DNA of 6,882 bases from Lysobacteraceae bacterium (GTDB lineage: Bacteria > Pseudomonadota > Gammaproteobacteria > Xanthomonadales > Wenzhouxiangellaceae): positions 1-6,882 of the forward strand of contig JAIVHD010000029.1 in assembly GCA_020201235.1 (NCBI GenBank), in the 5' to 3' direction. Each line of letters starts with the position of its first letter. The stretch's first letter is position 1. The translations under genes and the position numbers were made by a program. This document shows positions 1-6,602 of this stretch, one piece after another. The notes beneath the pieces are model-generated. The model was not told where the DNA came from. It saw only the letters and a program-made list of their open reading frames with translations, and made no database searches.

Positions 1-8
1 AGGCCGGC

Positions 9-302
9 CTAATCAGCCCCCGACCGGTCGGCGAGAAGATCGCTGTACTCGGGATGGCGTTTGATCCATGAGTCGACATACGGGCAACGAGGAATGACCT
101 TCCAGCCCTTCTCGCGGCTGTAATCAAGCGCGTGGCGCGTGATTGCGCCCGCGATGCCGCGGCCTTCGACCGGGGGCGGCACGTAGACGCGATTCATGGC
201 AATGACCGAATCCTCGAGGTGATAGTCGAGCGCACACGGGTGCCCATCGACCCCGGATTCGAAACGGTTTTGGTCGGGATTGTGCTTGATTTCGTAATTC
301 AT
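9..302 (-). CDS. Small GNAT-family N-acetyltransferase (YjdJ/GTLF3B-like)
   Basis: Predicted 97-residue cytosolic acetyltransferase of the short single-domain GNAT type (COG2388, Acetyltransf_CG). Seen in sequence: the acetyl-CoA pyrophosphate loop EGRGIAGA at residues 46-53, following the strand MNRVYVPPP, and the C-terminal signature PRCPYVDSWIKRHPEY (residues 71-86) containing Cys73, a position conserved in this family. The length of about 95 residues is usual for the family, so the gene appears complete, ending in TAG. The ATG at 302 starts 13 nt after the serA stop, so the two are probably co-transcribed; no strong Shine-Dalgarno is visible, which would fit translational coupling. The substrate of these small acetyltransferases is generally unknown and nothing here reveals it. 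Family assignment is firm, the role is not. Confidence 0.85.
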   Translation of the reverse strand: MNYEIKHNPDQNRFESGVDGHPCALDYHLEDSVIAMNRVYVPPPVEGRGIAGAITRHALDYSREKGWKVIPRCPYVDSWIKRHPEYSDLLADRSGAD

Positions 303-315
303 GGCTTGGTTGACT

Positions 316-1551
316 TCATCTCAGGTAACGGGTACGGATCGTTGCCGGGATGTTCTTCAGGTTTTTCAACAGTGGCCCGGCGTCGTCGGTCTCGACGTCC
401 ATGACGACGTAGCCGACGTCGGAAAAGGTTTGTAAGTACTGGCCGGCGATGTTGATGCCGGCTTTCGAGAATGCAATATTGATGGCTTGCAGAACGCCCG
501 GTTCGTTCTTGTGGATGTGCATAATCCGCCGGGCGGTCGCGTGGTCGGGCAGGTTGACTTCCGGAAAGTTGACCGCACCTGAGGTCGAGCCGTTGTCGGA
601 ATAAAGAATCAATTTGGTCGCAACATCCAGGGCGATGTTCTGTTGCGCTTCAAAGGTACTGCCGCCGATGTGCGGTGTGAGCAATACATTGTCGAAATCG
701 CGCAAGCCGGAAACGAATTCTTCTTCCTTGGACGACGGTTCTGATGGAAAGACATCAATTGCGGCACCACCGACATGGCCGCTATCAAGCGCTTCGACCA
801 GCGCTGAAATCGACACCACCTTGCCCCTGGATGCATTGATCAGGTGTGCGCCCGGTTTTAAGTCGGCTAGTTCGGCGGCACCGATCATGTTGCGGGTCGA
901 TTCGGTGTCGGGCACATGCAACGAGACGACATCGGAAGCTGCAAGCAGCGTTTCCAGATCGGCGGCCGGTTCGGCATTGCCGAGCGGTAATTTACGCACG
1001 ATGTCGTGGAACAGAACCCGCATTCCAAGGGCTTCGGCCAAAATGCCGAGCTGTGTACCGATATGCCCGTATCCGATAATGCCCAGTGTCTTGCCGCGCA
1101 CCTCAAAGGATCCTTTTGCGGTTTTAAGCCATTCGCCGCGATGAGCCGCTGCGTTCTTGGCCGGGATGCCTCGCATCAGCATCACGATTTCGGCAAGGAC
1201 CAATTCGGCGACCGAGCGGGTGTTAGCATATGGGGCGTTGAATACCGGAATGCCATGAGCACGGGCGGCCTTGAGGTCGACCTGGTCGGTACCGATGCAG
1301 AAGCACCCAATTGCGGTTAATTTCCGGGCATGTTCCAGTATGGGTGCCGATAATTTTGTACGCGAACGGATGCCGAGAAAATGCACGTCGGCGATGCGTT
1401 CGGCCAGTTCATCGGCGGCAAGCGCGGATGACACCGTTTCAACCTGGGAATACCCGGCTTTATGAAAACAATCGACGGCACTCTCCTGGATGCCTTCGAG
1501 CAGCAGGATCTTGATCTTGTCTTTTGCGAGCGAATAGGTTCGCTGATTCAT
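316..1551 (-). CDS. serA: D-3-phosphoglycerate dehydrogenase with C-terminal ACT domain
   Basis: Cytosolic NAD-dependent enzyme for the first committed step of L-serine synthesis, 3-phosphoglycerate to 3-phosphohydroxypyruvate. The 411 residues match the E. coli-type SerA along the whole length (usual length about 410): IGCFCIGTDQVDL at 81-93, the Rossmann motif GYGHIG at 160-165, INASRG with the catalytic Arg242, Glu271 in FPSEP, and the catalytic His294 in LTPHIGGS. The C-terminal ACT domain (about 341-411) keeps the residues equivalent to the serine-binding ones of E. coli, His347, Asn349 and Asn367, so feedback inhibition by serine is expected. E. coli SerA is also known to reduce 2-oxoglutarate to D-2-hydroxyglutarate, which is relevant because a D-2-hydroxyglutarate dehydrogenase-like gene is divergently encoded 87 bp away. 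The ATG at 1551 gives the same N-terminus (SLAKDKIKILLLEG) as the family. The GNAT gene follows downstream. Confidence 0.97.
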   Translation of the reverse strand: MNQRTYSLAKDKIKILLLEGIQESAVDCFHKAGYSQVETVSSALAADELAERIADVHFLGIRSRTKLSAPILEHARKLTAIGCFCIGTDQVDLKAARAHGIPVFNAPYANTRSVAELVLAEIVMLMRGIPAKNAAAHRGEWLKTAKGSFEVRGKTLGIIGYGHIGTQLGILAEALGMRVLFHDIVRKLPLGNAEPAADLETLLAASDVVSLHVPDTESTRNMIGAAELADLKPGAHLINASRGKVVSISALVEALDSGHVGGAAIDVFPSEPSSKEEEFVSGLRDFDNVLLTPHIGGSTFEAQQNIALDVATKLILYSDNGSTSGAVNFPEVNLPDHATARRIMHIHKNEPGVLQAINIAFSKAGINIAGQYLQTFSDVGYVVMDVETDDAGPLLKNLKNIPATIRTRYLR

Positions 1552-1638
1552 GGGCAGAATGATCTCAAGGGTTCATTAATAATAGTCGAGTTGGGCGTGC
1601 CTGTATTCAACCTTTAATTCAAATTTAAATGAGGATCG
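1552..1638. promoter_or_regulatory. Divergent promoter region between serA and the FAD-linked dehydrogenase
   Basis: This 87-bp AT-richer spacer must hold the promoters of both divergent genes. For the rightward gene, TTTAAT at 1613-1618 is a plausible -10 box, with a poor -35 (TTGGGC, 1591-1596) at 16-bp spacing, and GAGG at 1631-1634 is a good ribosome binding site before the ATG at 1639. For serA on the minus strand, TATTAT (complement of 1579-1584) is a possible -10, but the nearest -35-like TTGAAT is about 20 bp upstream of it, which is too far for a good sigma-70 promoter. The region is short enough for one regulator to affect both genes; no operator is clear. The boxes are read by eye. 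Confidence 0.4.
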
Positions 1639-3015
1639 ATGAGCAATTTACCGGATCTGGACTCTTTGACCGACGAAAAATCGCTGGCTCACTACGGCTG
1701 CGACTGGACTCGCTTCTGGCAGCCCCGACCGCGCGCGGTGGTGTTTCCGCGCAGCACCGATGATGTTGTCAAGCTGGTTACATGGGCGCGCCAGGACAAC
1801 GCTGCACTCGTGCCTTCGGGAGGCCGAACGGGCCTGTCGGGAGGTGCCGTGGCCAGCAACGGCGAGGTTGTCGTTTCGTTCGAAAAAATGCGTGAAACCA
1901 TCAATCTGGATGAAACAGAACCCTCCATGACCGTGCAGGCCGGTGTCGTGGTCGGAGAGGTCCAGCGTGCGGCCGACGATGCCGGTCTTTATTATCCGGT
2001 TGACTGGGCCGCGGCCGCTTCGAGCCAGGCCGGAGGCTCGGTGGCCACCAATGCAGGCGGCATTCGCGTGCTGCGATACGGTATGACCCGCGACTGGGTT
2101 CGAGGTTTGACGGTGGTGACCGGCAGTGGCGAGATCCTTGAGCTCAATCGAGGTCTGATCAAAAACAACGCCGGGCTCGACCTGCGCCATTTGATGGTCG
2201 GCAGCGAGGGTACGCTCGGTCTGATCACCGAGGTGACCTTCGGGCTGACCACGCCGCCGCCGCCGCGCTCGGTGCTGCTGCTGGCATTCGCAAGCGTCGA
2301 TGCGATCATGCCCGCGTTTCGGGCCTTGCGGACGGGTCTGGACCTTTCGGCGTTCGAGTTTTTTGATACGGCCAGCGTCGGGCATGTCAGCAGGCATGCC
2401 AATCTGGACTTTCCGCTCGAATCAAAAGCACCGTTTTATGCCGTGGTCGAGTTCGATGATCCTGGCGAATCATGCCAGGAGGATGCGCTGGCGGTGTTCG
2501 AAAAACTGACCGAACAAGGCCATGTTGTTGATGGCCTGATCAGCCAGAGCCAGGCCCAGGCCGACGAGATGTGGCACTGGCGCGAGGCGATCAGCGAATC
2601 GATTGCCGGACGTACACCCTACAAGAACGATTTATCGGTGCGCATTTCGGCCGTGCCGGAGTTCTTGCGCGAGCTCGAACAACTGGTCGACAGTCGCTAC
2701 CCGGATTTCGAGGTGGTTTGGTTTGGTCACATCGGCGACGGCAATCTGCATATGAATGTACTCAAGCCCGAGGACTGGTCGGTCGAAGACTTCCGCAGCG
2801 CCTGTGACCGGCTGAGTCCGGCGGTCTTCGAGCTCGTCGGGCGCTACCGTGGCAGCCTGTCGGCCGAACATGGCGTCGGCTTGCTCAAGCGCGACTATCT
2901 GGGCCTGATCAAATCCGCAGCTGAAATCGACTTGATGCGATCGATCAAACGTGCTTTCGATCCGCATGGCATCCTCAACCCAGGCAAGATGCTTTCGATC
3001 GATGCAATGCGGTAG
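1639..3015 (+). CDS. FAD-linked oxidoreductase, probable D-2-hydroxyglutarate dehydrogenase
   Basis: Predicted flavoenzyme of the GlcD/D-lactate dehydrogenase/D2HGDH family, oxidising a D-2-hydroxyacid and passing electrons on, in bacteria usually to electron-transfer flavoprotein or quinone. The 458 residues show an N-terminal FAD-binding PCMH domain (about 33-205) with the flavin pyrophosphate loop PSGGRTGLSGGA at 59-70 and GSEGTLGLITEV at 188-199, then the FAD-oxidase C domain (about 210-453). Residues equivalent to the metal- and substrate-binding set of human D2HGDH are present: Arg315 and Lys329, His364 and His371 with Asn373 in HIGDGNLHMN, and Glu410-His411 in SAEHGVG; the Thr that follows the Arg in the human enzyme is Ser319 here. 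GAGG at 1631-1634 supports the ATG. The divergent serA favours D-2-hydroxyglutarate as substrate; D-lactate or glycolate oxidation (GlcD) is the alternative. Family assignment is certain, substrate is inferred. Confidence 0.9.
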   Translation: MSNLPDLDSLTDEKSLAHYGCDWTRFWQPRPRAVVFPRSTDDVVKLVTWARQDNAALVPSGGRTGLSGGAVASNGEVVVSFEKMRETINLDETEPSMTVQAGVVVGEVQRAADDAGLYYPVDWAAAASSQAGGSVATNAGGIRVLRYGMTRDWVRGLTVVTGSGEILELNRGLIKNNAGLDLRHLMVGSEGTLGLITEVTFGLTTPPPPRSVLLLAFASVDAIMPAFRALRTGLDLSAFEFFDTASVGHVSRHANLDFPLESKAPFYAVVEFDDPGESCQEDALAVFEKLTEQGHVVDGLISQSQAQADEMWHWREAISESIAGRTPYKNDLSVRISAVPEFLRELEQLVDSRYPDFEVVWFGHIGDGNLHMNVLKPEDWSVEDFRSACDRLSPAVFELVGRYRGSLSAEHGVGLLKRDYLGLIKSAAEIDLMRSIKRAFDPHGILNPGKMLSIDAMR

Positions 3016-3063
3016 ATGGCCGTCCGGTCCGGGTACATTCCCACGCTTGAATGGATATTGTGT

Positions 3064-4128
3064 GTGAGCTATCGAAAGATCCTGCCAGCCGTACTGCTCG
3101 TTTGCATTACAGCCCCCAGCGTTATGGCCGATGCTGCGGGCTGGTCTCCGTCGTGCCTCGGTGAGCCGCCGTATTTCGATCTCGACGAGGCCTTCGAACA
3201 GCGCGCGCTGGCTCCGGTGCAGAAATGGCTGGCATCGCAAACTCCGGTGCCGGAGCGGCAGTGTGATGAGCTGCGCGCCTGGACTCTGCGGCTGCGCGCC
3301 TGGTTGGCCTCGCACGACCGGGCAACTGTTCGCGATGGTTCACCGGAGCGCAGCGTAACGGCACTGGAATTGATCGATCAGGCAATTCGGTTACAACCCG
3401 ATTGGCCGGATTTGTTGGTCGACCGGGCGCGTATCCAGTCCCGGATGATTGACGATGCGGGTAAATTCAAGTCGCTGCGCCTGGCCCGGAAAGTGCGCCA
3501 AGACCTCGAGCGGGCCATCGAACTCGATCCTGGGCATGTACCTTCTTTGCAGGCCGCGTATGCGTTTCACCGTCGTGCCCCGGGAATCGCCGGCGGTAAC
3601 AGGCAGCGCGCCGACGAATTGCAACAGCGCCTTGAGCCATTGAGCCCCGGCTGGCTGCATGTCTTCGAAGCGAATCGGCTGGCCGAACAAAAACAGCCGG
3701 AGTGCGCTTTGCAGCGACTGAAGCAAGCGCTCGATGATGCCGGTTCGCCGCCGGCCGCCTGGCAATTGCTGCACGCATCGCTACTGCACGAACTCGGTCG
3801 TCATGACCAGGCCGTTGCCGTGCTGGAGCAGCTGCTTCAGCAGCGCGCCGGTTTTCCGCCGGCCCTGTATAAGCTCGGCCGTATCAGCGCCGAGACGGGC
3901 TGCTGCACCGACCGCGGGGTCGAAGCCCTTTCGCAGTATCTGGAAGCGAATTTATGGCCTGATGATCCGGGGCCGCAGCAGGCATGGTGGCGGCTCGGAC
4001 AGTTGCAACATCGGGCCGGTCAGGCGACTGCCGCATACCGGGCCTTCGAGCGCGCGCTGGAACTCGATCCCGAGTTTGACCCGGCCCGAGCGGCGTTAGA
4101 GGAGCTGGGCGGAGAGCGTCCTGACTAA
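3064..4128 (+). CDS. Exported TPR-repeat protein
   Basis: A predicted periplasmic tetratricopeptide-repeat protein of unknown function. Starting at the GTG at 3064 gives 354 residues with a compact signal peptide: MSYRK, then a hydrophobic stretch LPAVLLVCITAP, and probable cleavage after VMA at residue 22. An in-frame ATG at 3016, touching the preceding TAG, would add 16 residues ahead of the signal; it is possible if translation is coupled, but the signal fits GTG better. Helical TPR-like units are seen around 97-124, 145-170, 233-275 and 306-340, the clearest being the last (AYRAFERALELDP, 324-336). A motif APGIAGGN at 172-179 sits between repeats. There are five cysteines after the cleavage site (31, 67, 214, 280, 281), so disulfides are possible in the periplasm. 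No lipobox is seen. It probably shares a transcript with the upstream dehydrogenase, although the functions have no obvious connection. Confidence 0.8.
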   Translation: MSYRKILPAVLLVCITAPSVMADAAGWSPSCLGEPPYFDLDEAFEQRALAPVQKWLASQTPVPERQCDELRAWTLRLRAWLASHDRATVRDGSPERSVTALELIDQAIRLQPDWPDLLVDRARIQSRMIDDAGKFKSLRLARKVRQDLERAIELDPGHVPSLQAAYAFHRRAPGIAGGNRQRADELQQRLEPLSPGWLHVFEANRLAEQKQPECALQRLKQALDDAGSPPAAWQLLHASLLHELGRHDQAVAVLEQLLQQRAGFPPALYKLGRISAETGCCTDRGVEALSQYLEANLWPDDPGPQQAWWRLGQLQHRAGQATAAYRAFERALELDPEFDPARAALEELGGERPD

Positions 4129-4382
4129 ACCCATCTGTTGCATAAATTTCCGGCGTGAGACCGCTACGCTGCCCGGAATAGCAGCGTTTGCGGGGGCGGC
4201 ACGGCGTGTTGCCACCCGCAGCGTAGCTACACTCTACGTGAGGACTGGCAACGCGAGTACAGACCGGGGAAACGCTGCTATACCGGGCAGCGTAGAGATT
4301 CCAGAGGGTATCGCCATTGCTGCGACTCCGTTCGGCATGAAGCGAACTTCGGTCGTTTTCGCGCGGGCATGAGTCGGCCCGT
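4129..4382. other. Convergent intergenic region without a gene
   Basis: This 254-bp gap lies between the stop of the TPR gene and the stop of the EF-G-like gene, which face each other. I see no convincing coding frame, tRNA or classic GC-stem plus T-run terminator. Its content is mostly the large inverted repeat at 4164-4295. Between 4296 and 4382 there is only a weak 5-bp stem (GTTCG 4330-4334 with CGAAC 4343-4347). Confidence 0.7.
4164..4295. repeat. Long near-perfect inverted repeat with structured loop
   Basis: The arm at 4164-4189 (beginning CTACGCTGCCCGG) is the reverse complement of 4270-4295 (ending CCGGGCAGCGTAG) over 26 bases with one central mismatch (A at 4177 against A at 4282). 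The 80-nt loop contains further pairings: CGTGTTGCCA around 4205-4214 with TGGCAACGCG around 4246-4255 (one G-U), and CGTAG 4222-4226 with CTACG 4234-4238. Transcribed from either side this would fold into a very stable hairpin of about 132 nt. Its position between convergent gene ends fits a two-way transcription barrier or a dispersed extragenic palindrome (REP- or MITE-like). No target-site duplication is evident at its borders and no transposase is nearby. The repeat is plain; its role is inferred. Confidence 0.85.
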
Positions 4383-6428
4383 TCAATGCGCGTCACTGTG
4401 GCCTCGTTCGCGATGCTGTTCGGCCAGCTCCTGCTGAATATTGGCCGGGACGGCTTCGTAATGCGAAAGCTCGACCACGAATCGGCCCTCGCCACCGGTC
4501 ATGCTTTTCAGCTCGGTCGGGAAGTCGCTGAGCGCCGAAAGCGGCACGGCGGCACTGATTTGCGTGAAGCTGCCGCGCAGATTGTCGGTCCCCTGGATGC
4601 GGGCGCGCTTGGAGGCCAGCAGGCCGGTAATGTCGCCCATGACCGAATCGGCGACGGTCACGTCGATGTTGACAATGGGTTCGAGTAATTGGGGCCCGGC
4701 CTGCTTGATGGCATCGAGAAGCGCCTTGCGTCCGGCAATGACAAACGCGACTTCTTTCGAGTCGACGCTGTGGTATTTGCCATCGTAAACGGTGACCTGC
4801 AGATCCTGCATCGGAAACCCGGCCAGCGCGCCTTCCTCGAGTACTTGGCGCACGCCTTTTTCCACCGCCGGGATCAGGCTGGTTGGGATCGCTCCGCCAA
4901 CCACTTCGCTGGAAAATCGAAAGCCTTCGCCGCGCGCCAGCGGCTTGACTCTGAGAAAAACCTCACCAAACTGACCGGCTCCGCCGGTTTGCTTTTTGTG
5001 CCGGCAATGACCCTCGGCCTGGCGTGTGATGGTTTCGCGGTATGCGATCCGCGGGGGCCGGGTCTCGACTTCGGCGCCATAGCGTTTCTGCATACGCTCG
5101 AGCAAAATACGTAAATGCATCTCGCCGAGCCCGCGGATGACGGTTTCGTTGAGCTCCTGATTGTGCTCGATTCGAAAGCAGGGATCTTCTTCGGCGATTC
5201 GCTCGAGCGCGCTGGCCAGTTTCTGCTCCTGACCGCGTGTACGCGGCTCGATTGCCAGGCCAAACATCGGATTCGGAAAATCGATCGGCTTCAGGTAATA
5301 GTGGTCTTCATCGTGATTGTCGTGCAGGATGTCATCGTAGTGGATTTCGTCGATTTTGCCGACCGCGCAGATATCGCCGGGGATGCCGACATCGATATCG
5401 ATGTGCTCACTGCCTTGCAATCGATAAAGATGAGCAATCTTGACCGGCTTGCGCGAATCGTTGATGTAGAGCTGGTGGCCCGGCTCGATCGTACCCTGGA
5501 AAATCCTGAAGATCGACAGCTTGCCGGCATAGGGGTCGTTTACGATCTTGAAAACGTGCGCGAGCACGTGCGCATCGGGATCGGCTGTCGCCAGTACTTT
5601 CCGGTCCTCGCTGCCGGCCCGGAAGCGTGGCGCATTACCTGCGCTTGGATCGGGCAGCAGGCGTTCGATGAACTTCAGCAGTTCGCCGCAGCCAGCGCCG
5701 GTCCGGGCCGATGTGAAGCAGATCGGTACGAGATGCCCTTCGCGCAGCGCTTTTTCGAATGCGTCGTGCAATTCGTCGCGCGAAATCTCCGCCCCGTCGA
5801 GGTATTTCGCCATCAGGCCTTCATCGACCTCGACGACCTGGTCGTGGATGGCCTCATGGGCGTCGGCCAGCGAGAAAACGTCGGTCTCGCCTTCGGTGTG
5901 AAAAAAGCAGTCGCGAACGGTGCTGAAATTTTCCGCCGGCAGGTTCACCGGCAGACACTCCGGTCCGAACTCTTCGCGGATTTCGCGCAGCAGCGCTTCG
6001 AGGTCGAGATCCTCAGCATCGATCCGGTTGATGATCAGCATTCGACAAAGCCGGCGCTGGCGGGCCCGTCGCATCAATCGCCGGGTCGACATTTCGATGC
6101 CGTTGGCGGCGTTGACGATGATCGCCGCAGTTTCCACGGCGCTCATGGCCGACAGCGTCTGACCGCGAAAATCCGGATCGCCGGCGGTGTCAATCAACTG
6201 GACCCGGCACTTGCCGGCGGGAAAGTGAATCACGGCACTGTCAAGCGAGTGCTGGTATTGTTTCTCCAGCGGATCGAAATCAGCCAGGGTATCACCGCGC
6301 TCGATTGTTCCGGCCTCACCCTTAAGCCCCGATTTGACCAGCAGCTGTTCGGCAAGCAGGGTCTTGCCGCTACCGGCATGTCCGAGCAGTGCGAGGTTGC
6401 GAATTCTGGAAATTTGCGAACTGGACAT
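4383..6428 (-). CDS. EF-G-like translational GTPase (elongation factor G paralogue family)
   Basis: A 681-residue cytosolic GTPase with the full EF-G domain order, but from the divergent EF-G-like branch rather than canonical FusA. Seen: P-loop GHAGSGKT (16-23), G3 DTAGDPDF (80-87), G4 NRID (134-137), G5-like SAR (240-242), domain II near 288-355, domain III with GLGEMHLRI (434-442), domain IV with KKQTGGAGQFGEV (478-490) and KYHSVDS containing the tip His553, and domain V with MGDITGLLASKRARIQG. Canonical G2 RGITI aligns with YQHSL, and the catalytic His of DTPGHVDF is Asp84. It presumably binds the ribosome; whether it drives translocation, recycling or something else cannot be read here. 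The ATG at 6428 is chosen because GTGGG lies 9 nt upstream; an ATG at 6437 would add three residues with no room for a binding site. It is convergent with the TPR gene and not located next to ribosomal protein genes within the window. Confidence 0.9.
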   Translation of the reverse strand: MSSSQISRIRNLALLGHAGSGKTLLAEQLLVKSGLKGEAGTIERGDTLADFDPLEKQYQHSLDSAVIHFPAGKCRVQLIDTAGDPDFRGQTLSAMSAVETAAIIVNAANGIEMSTRRLMRRARQRRLCRMLIINRIDAEDLDLEALLREIREEFGPECLPVNLPAENFSTVRDCFFHTEGETDVFSLADAHEAIHDQVVEVDEGLMAKYLDGAEISRDELHDAFEKALREGHLVPICFTSARTGAGCGELLKFIERLLPDPSAGNAPRFRAGSEDRKVLATADPDAHVLAHVFKIVNDPYAGKLSIFRIFQGTIEPGHQLYINDSRKPVKIAHLYRLQGSEHIDIDVGIPGDICAVGKIDEIHYDDILHDNHDEDHYYLKPIDFPNPMFGLAIEPRTRGQEQKLASALERIAEEDPCFRIEHNQELNETVIRGLGEMHLRILLERMQKRYGAEVETRPPRIAYRETITRQAEGHCRHKKQTGGAGQFGEVFLRVKPLARGEGFRFSSEVVGGAIPTSLIPAVEKGVRQVLEEGALAGFPMQDLQVTVYDGKYHSVDSKEVAFVIAGRKALLDAIKQAGPQLLEPIVNIDVTVADSVMGDITGLLASKRARIQGTDNLRGSFTQISAAVPLSALSDFPTELKSMTGGEGRFVVELSHYEAVPANIQQELAEQHRERGHSDAH

Positions 6429-6458
6429 GATCAGCATCCCACAGGCAGATTTGCATCC

Positions 6459-6487
6459 ATCCTAATCCAGTTCGAGCGCGACGACAA
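6459..6487 (-). promoter_or_regulatory. Candidate sigma-70 promoter for the EF-G-like gene
   Basis: On the minus strand TTGTCG (complement of 6482-6487) and TAGGAT (complement of 6459-6464) are separated by 17 bp. Each matches the sigma-70 consensus at 4 of 6 positions. A start site near 6452 would give a leader of roughly 24 nt before the ATG at 6428. The -35 box overlaps the left unit of the palindromic pair at 6485-6504. Judged by eye only. Confidence 0.3.
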
Positions 6488-6507
6488 TTGATTGGCGTCA
6501 ATTGACG
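6485..6507. promoter_or_regulatory. Operator-like palindromic pair in the divergent region
   Basis: CAATTGA at 6485-6491 and TCAATTG at 6498-6504 form a perfect 7-bp inverted repeat with a 6-bp spacer. The right unit lies inside a perfect 12-bp palindrome, CGTCAATTGACG at 6496-6507. The two CAATTG cores are 14 bp apart centre to centre. Its placement between two divergent genes suggests a regulator binding site, but no regulator is encoded in the window and the assignment is inference. Confidence 0.4.
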
Positions 6508-6591
6508 ATGCGCGCCGGTCGAAGCCGTTCAGACGGGATTCAGCCAGCCCGTGTTAAATTCAACGTCAAGCTTTCCTCTAGATTTTGACCT

Positions 6592-6596
6592 GGGAG
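6592..6596 (+). promoter_or_regulatory. Ribosome binding site of the glycine-zipper gene
   Basis: GGGAG stands 6 nt before the ATG at 6603 and is the strongest Shine-Dalgarno match near this gene. It decides the start at 6603 over the second in-frame ATG at 6618. Confidence 0.7.
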
Positions 6597-6602
6597 ACAA
6601 CG

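Noticed and set aside
2252..2268. GCC/CCG trinucleotide run
   Set aside because: It merely encodes a short proline run after the FAD-binding domain of the dehydrogenase and has no further repeat structure.
1648..2397. A 249-codon open frame on the minus strand within the FAD-linked dehydrogenase
   Set aside because: It overlaps the FAD-binding domain completely, has a low-complexity Arg/His/Gln-rich product and no ribosome binding site was evident.
4164..4295. Integron attC site or a CRISPR unit
   Set aside because: The arms lack a recognisable attC core pair (RYYYAAC/GTTRRRY) at the ends, there is no integrase or cassette structure, and there is no series of direct repeats with spacers.
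4330..4359. Intrinsic terminator for the TPR gene (GTTCG/CGAAC stem, GTTTT at 4355-4359)
   Set aside because: The stem is only 5 bp with an 8-nt loop and the T-run is short and separated from the stem by seven bases. The long inverted repeat is the better candidate for ending transcription.
5115..6491. A 458-codon open frame on the plus strand across the EF-G-like gene
   Set aside because: It is antisense to a gene with unmistakable GTPase and EF-G domain motifs, and its own translation shows no recognisable domain. Long antisense frames are common in GC-rich codons.
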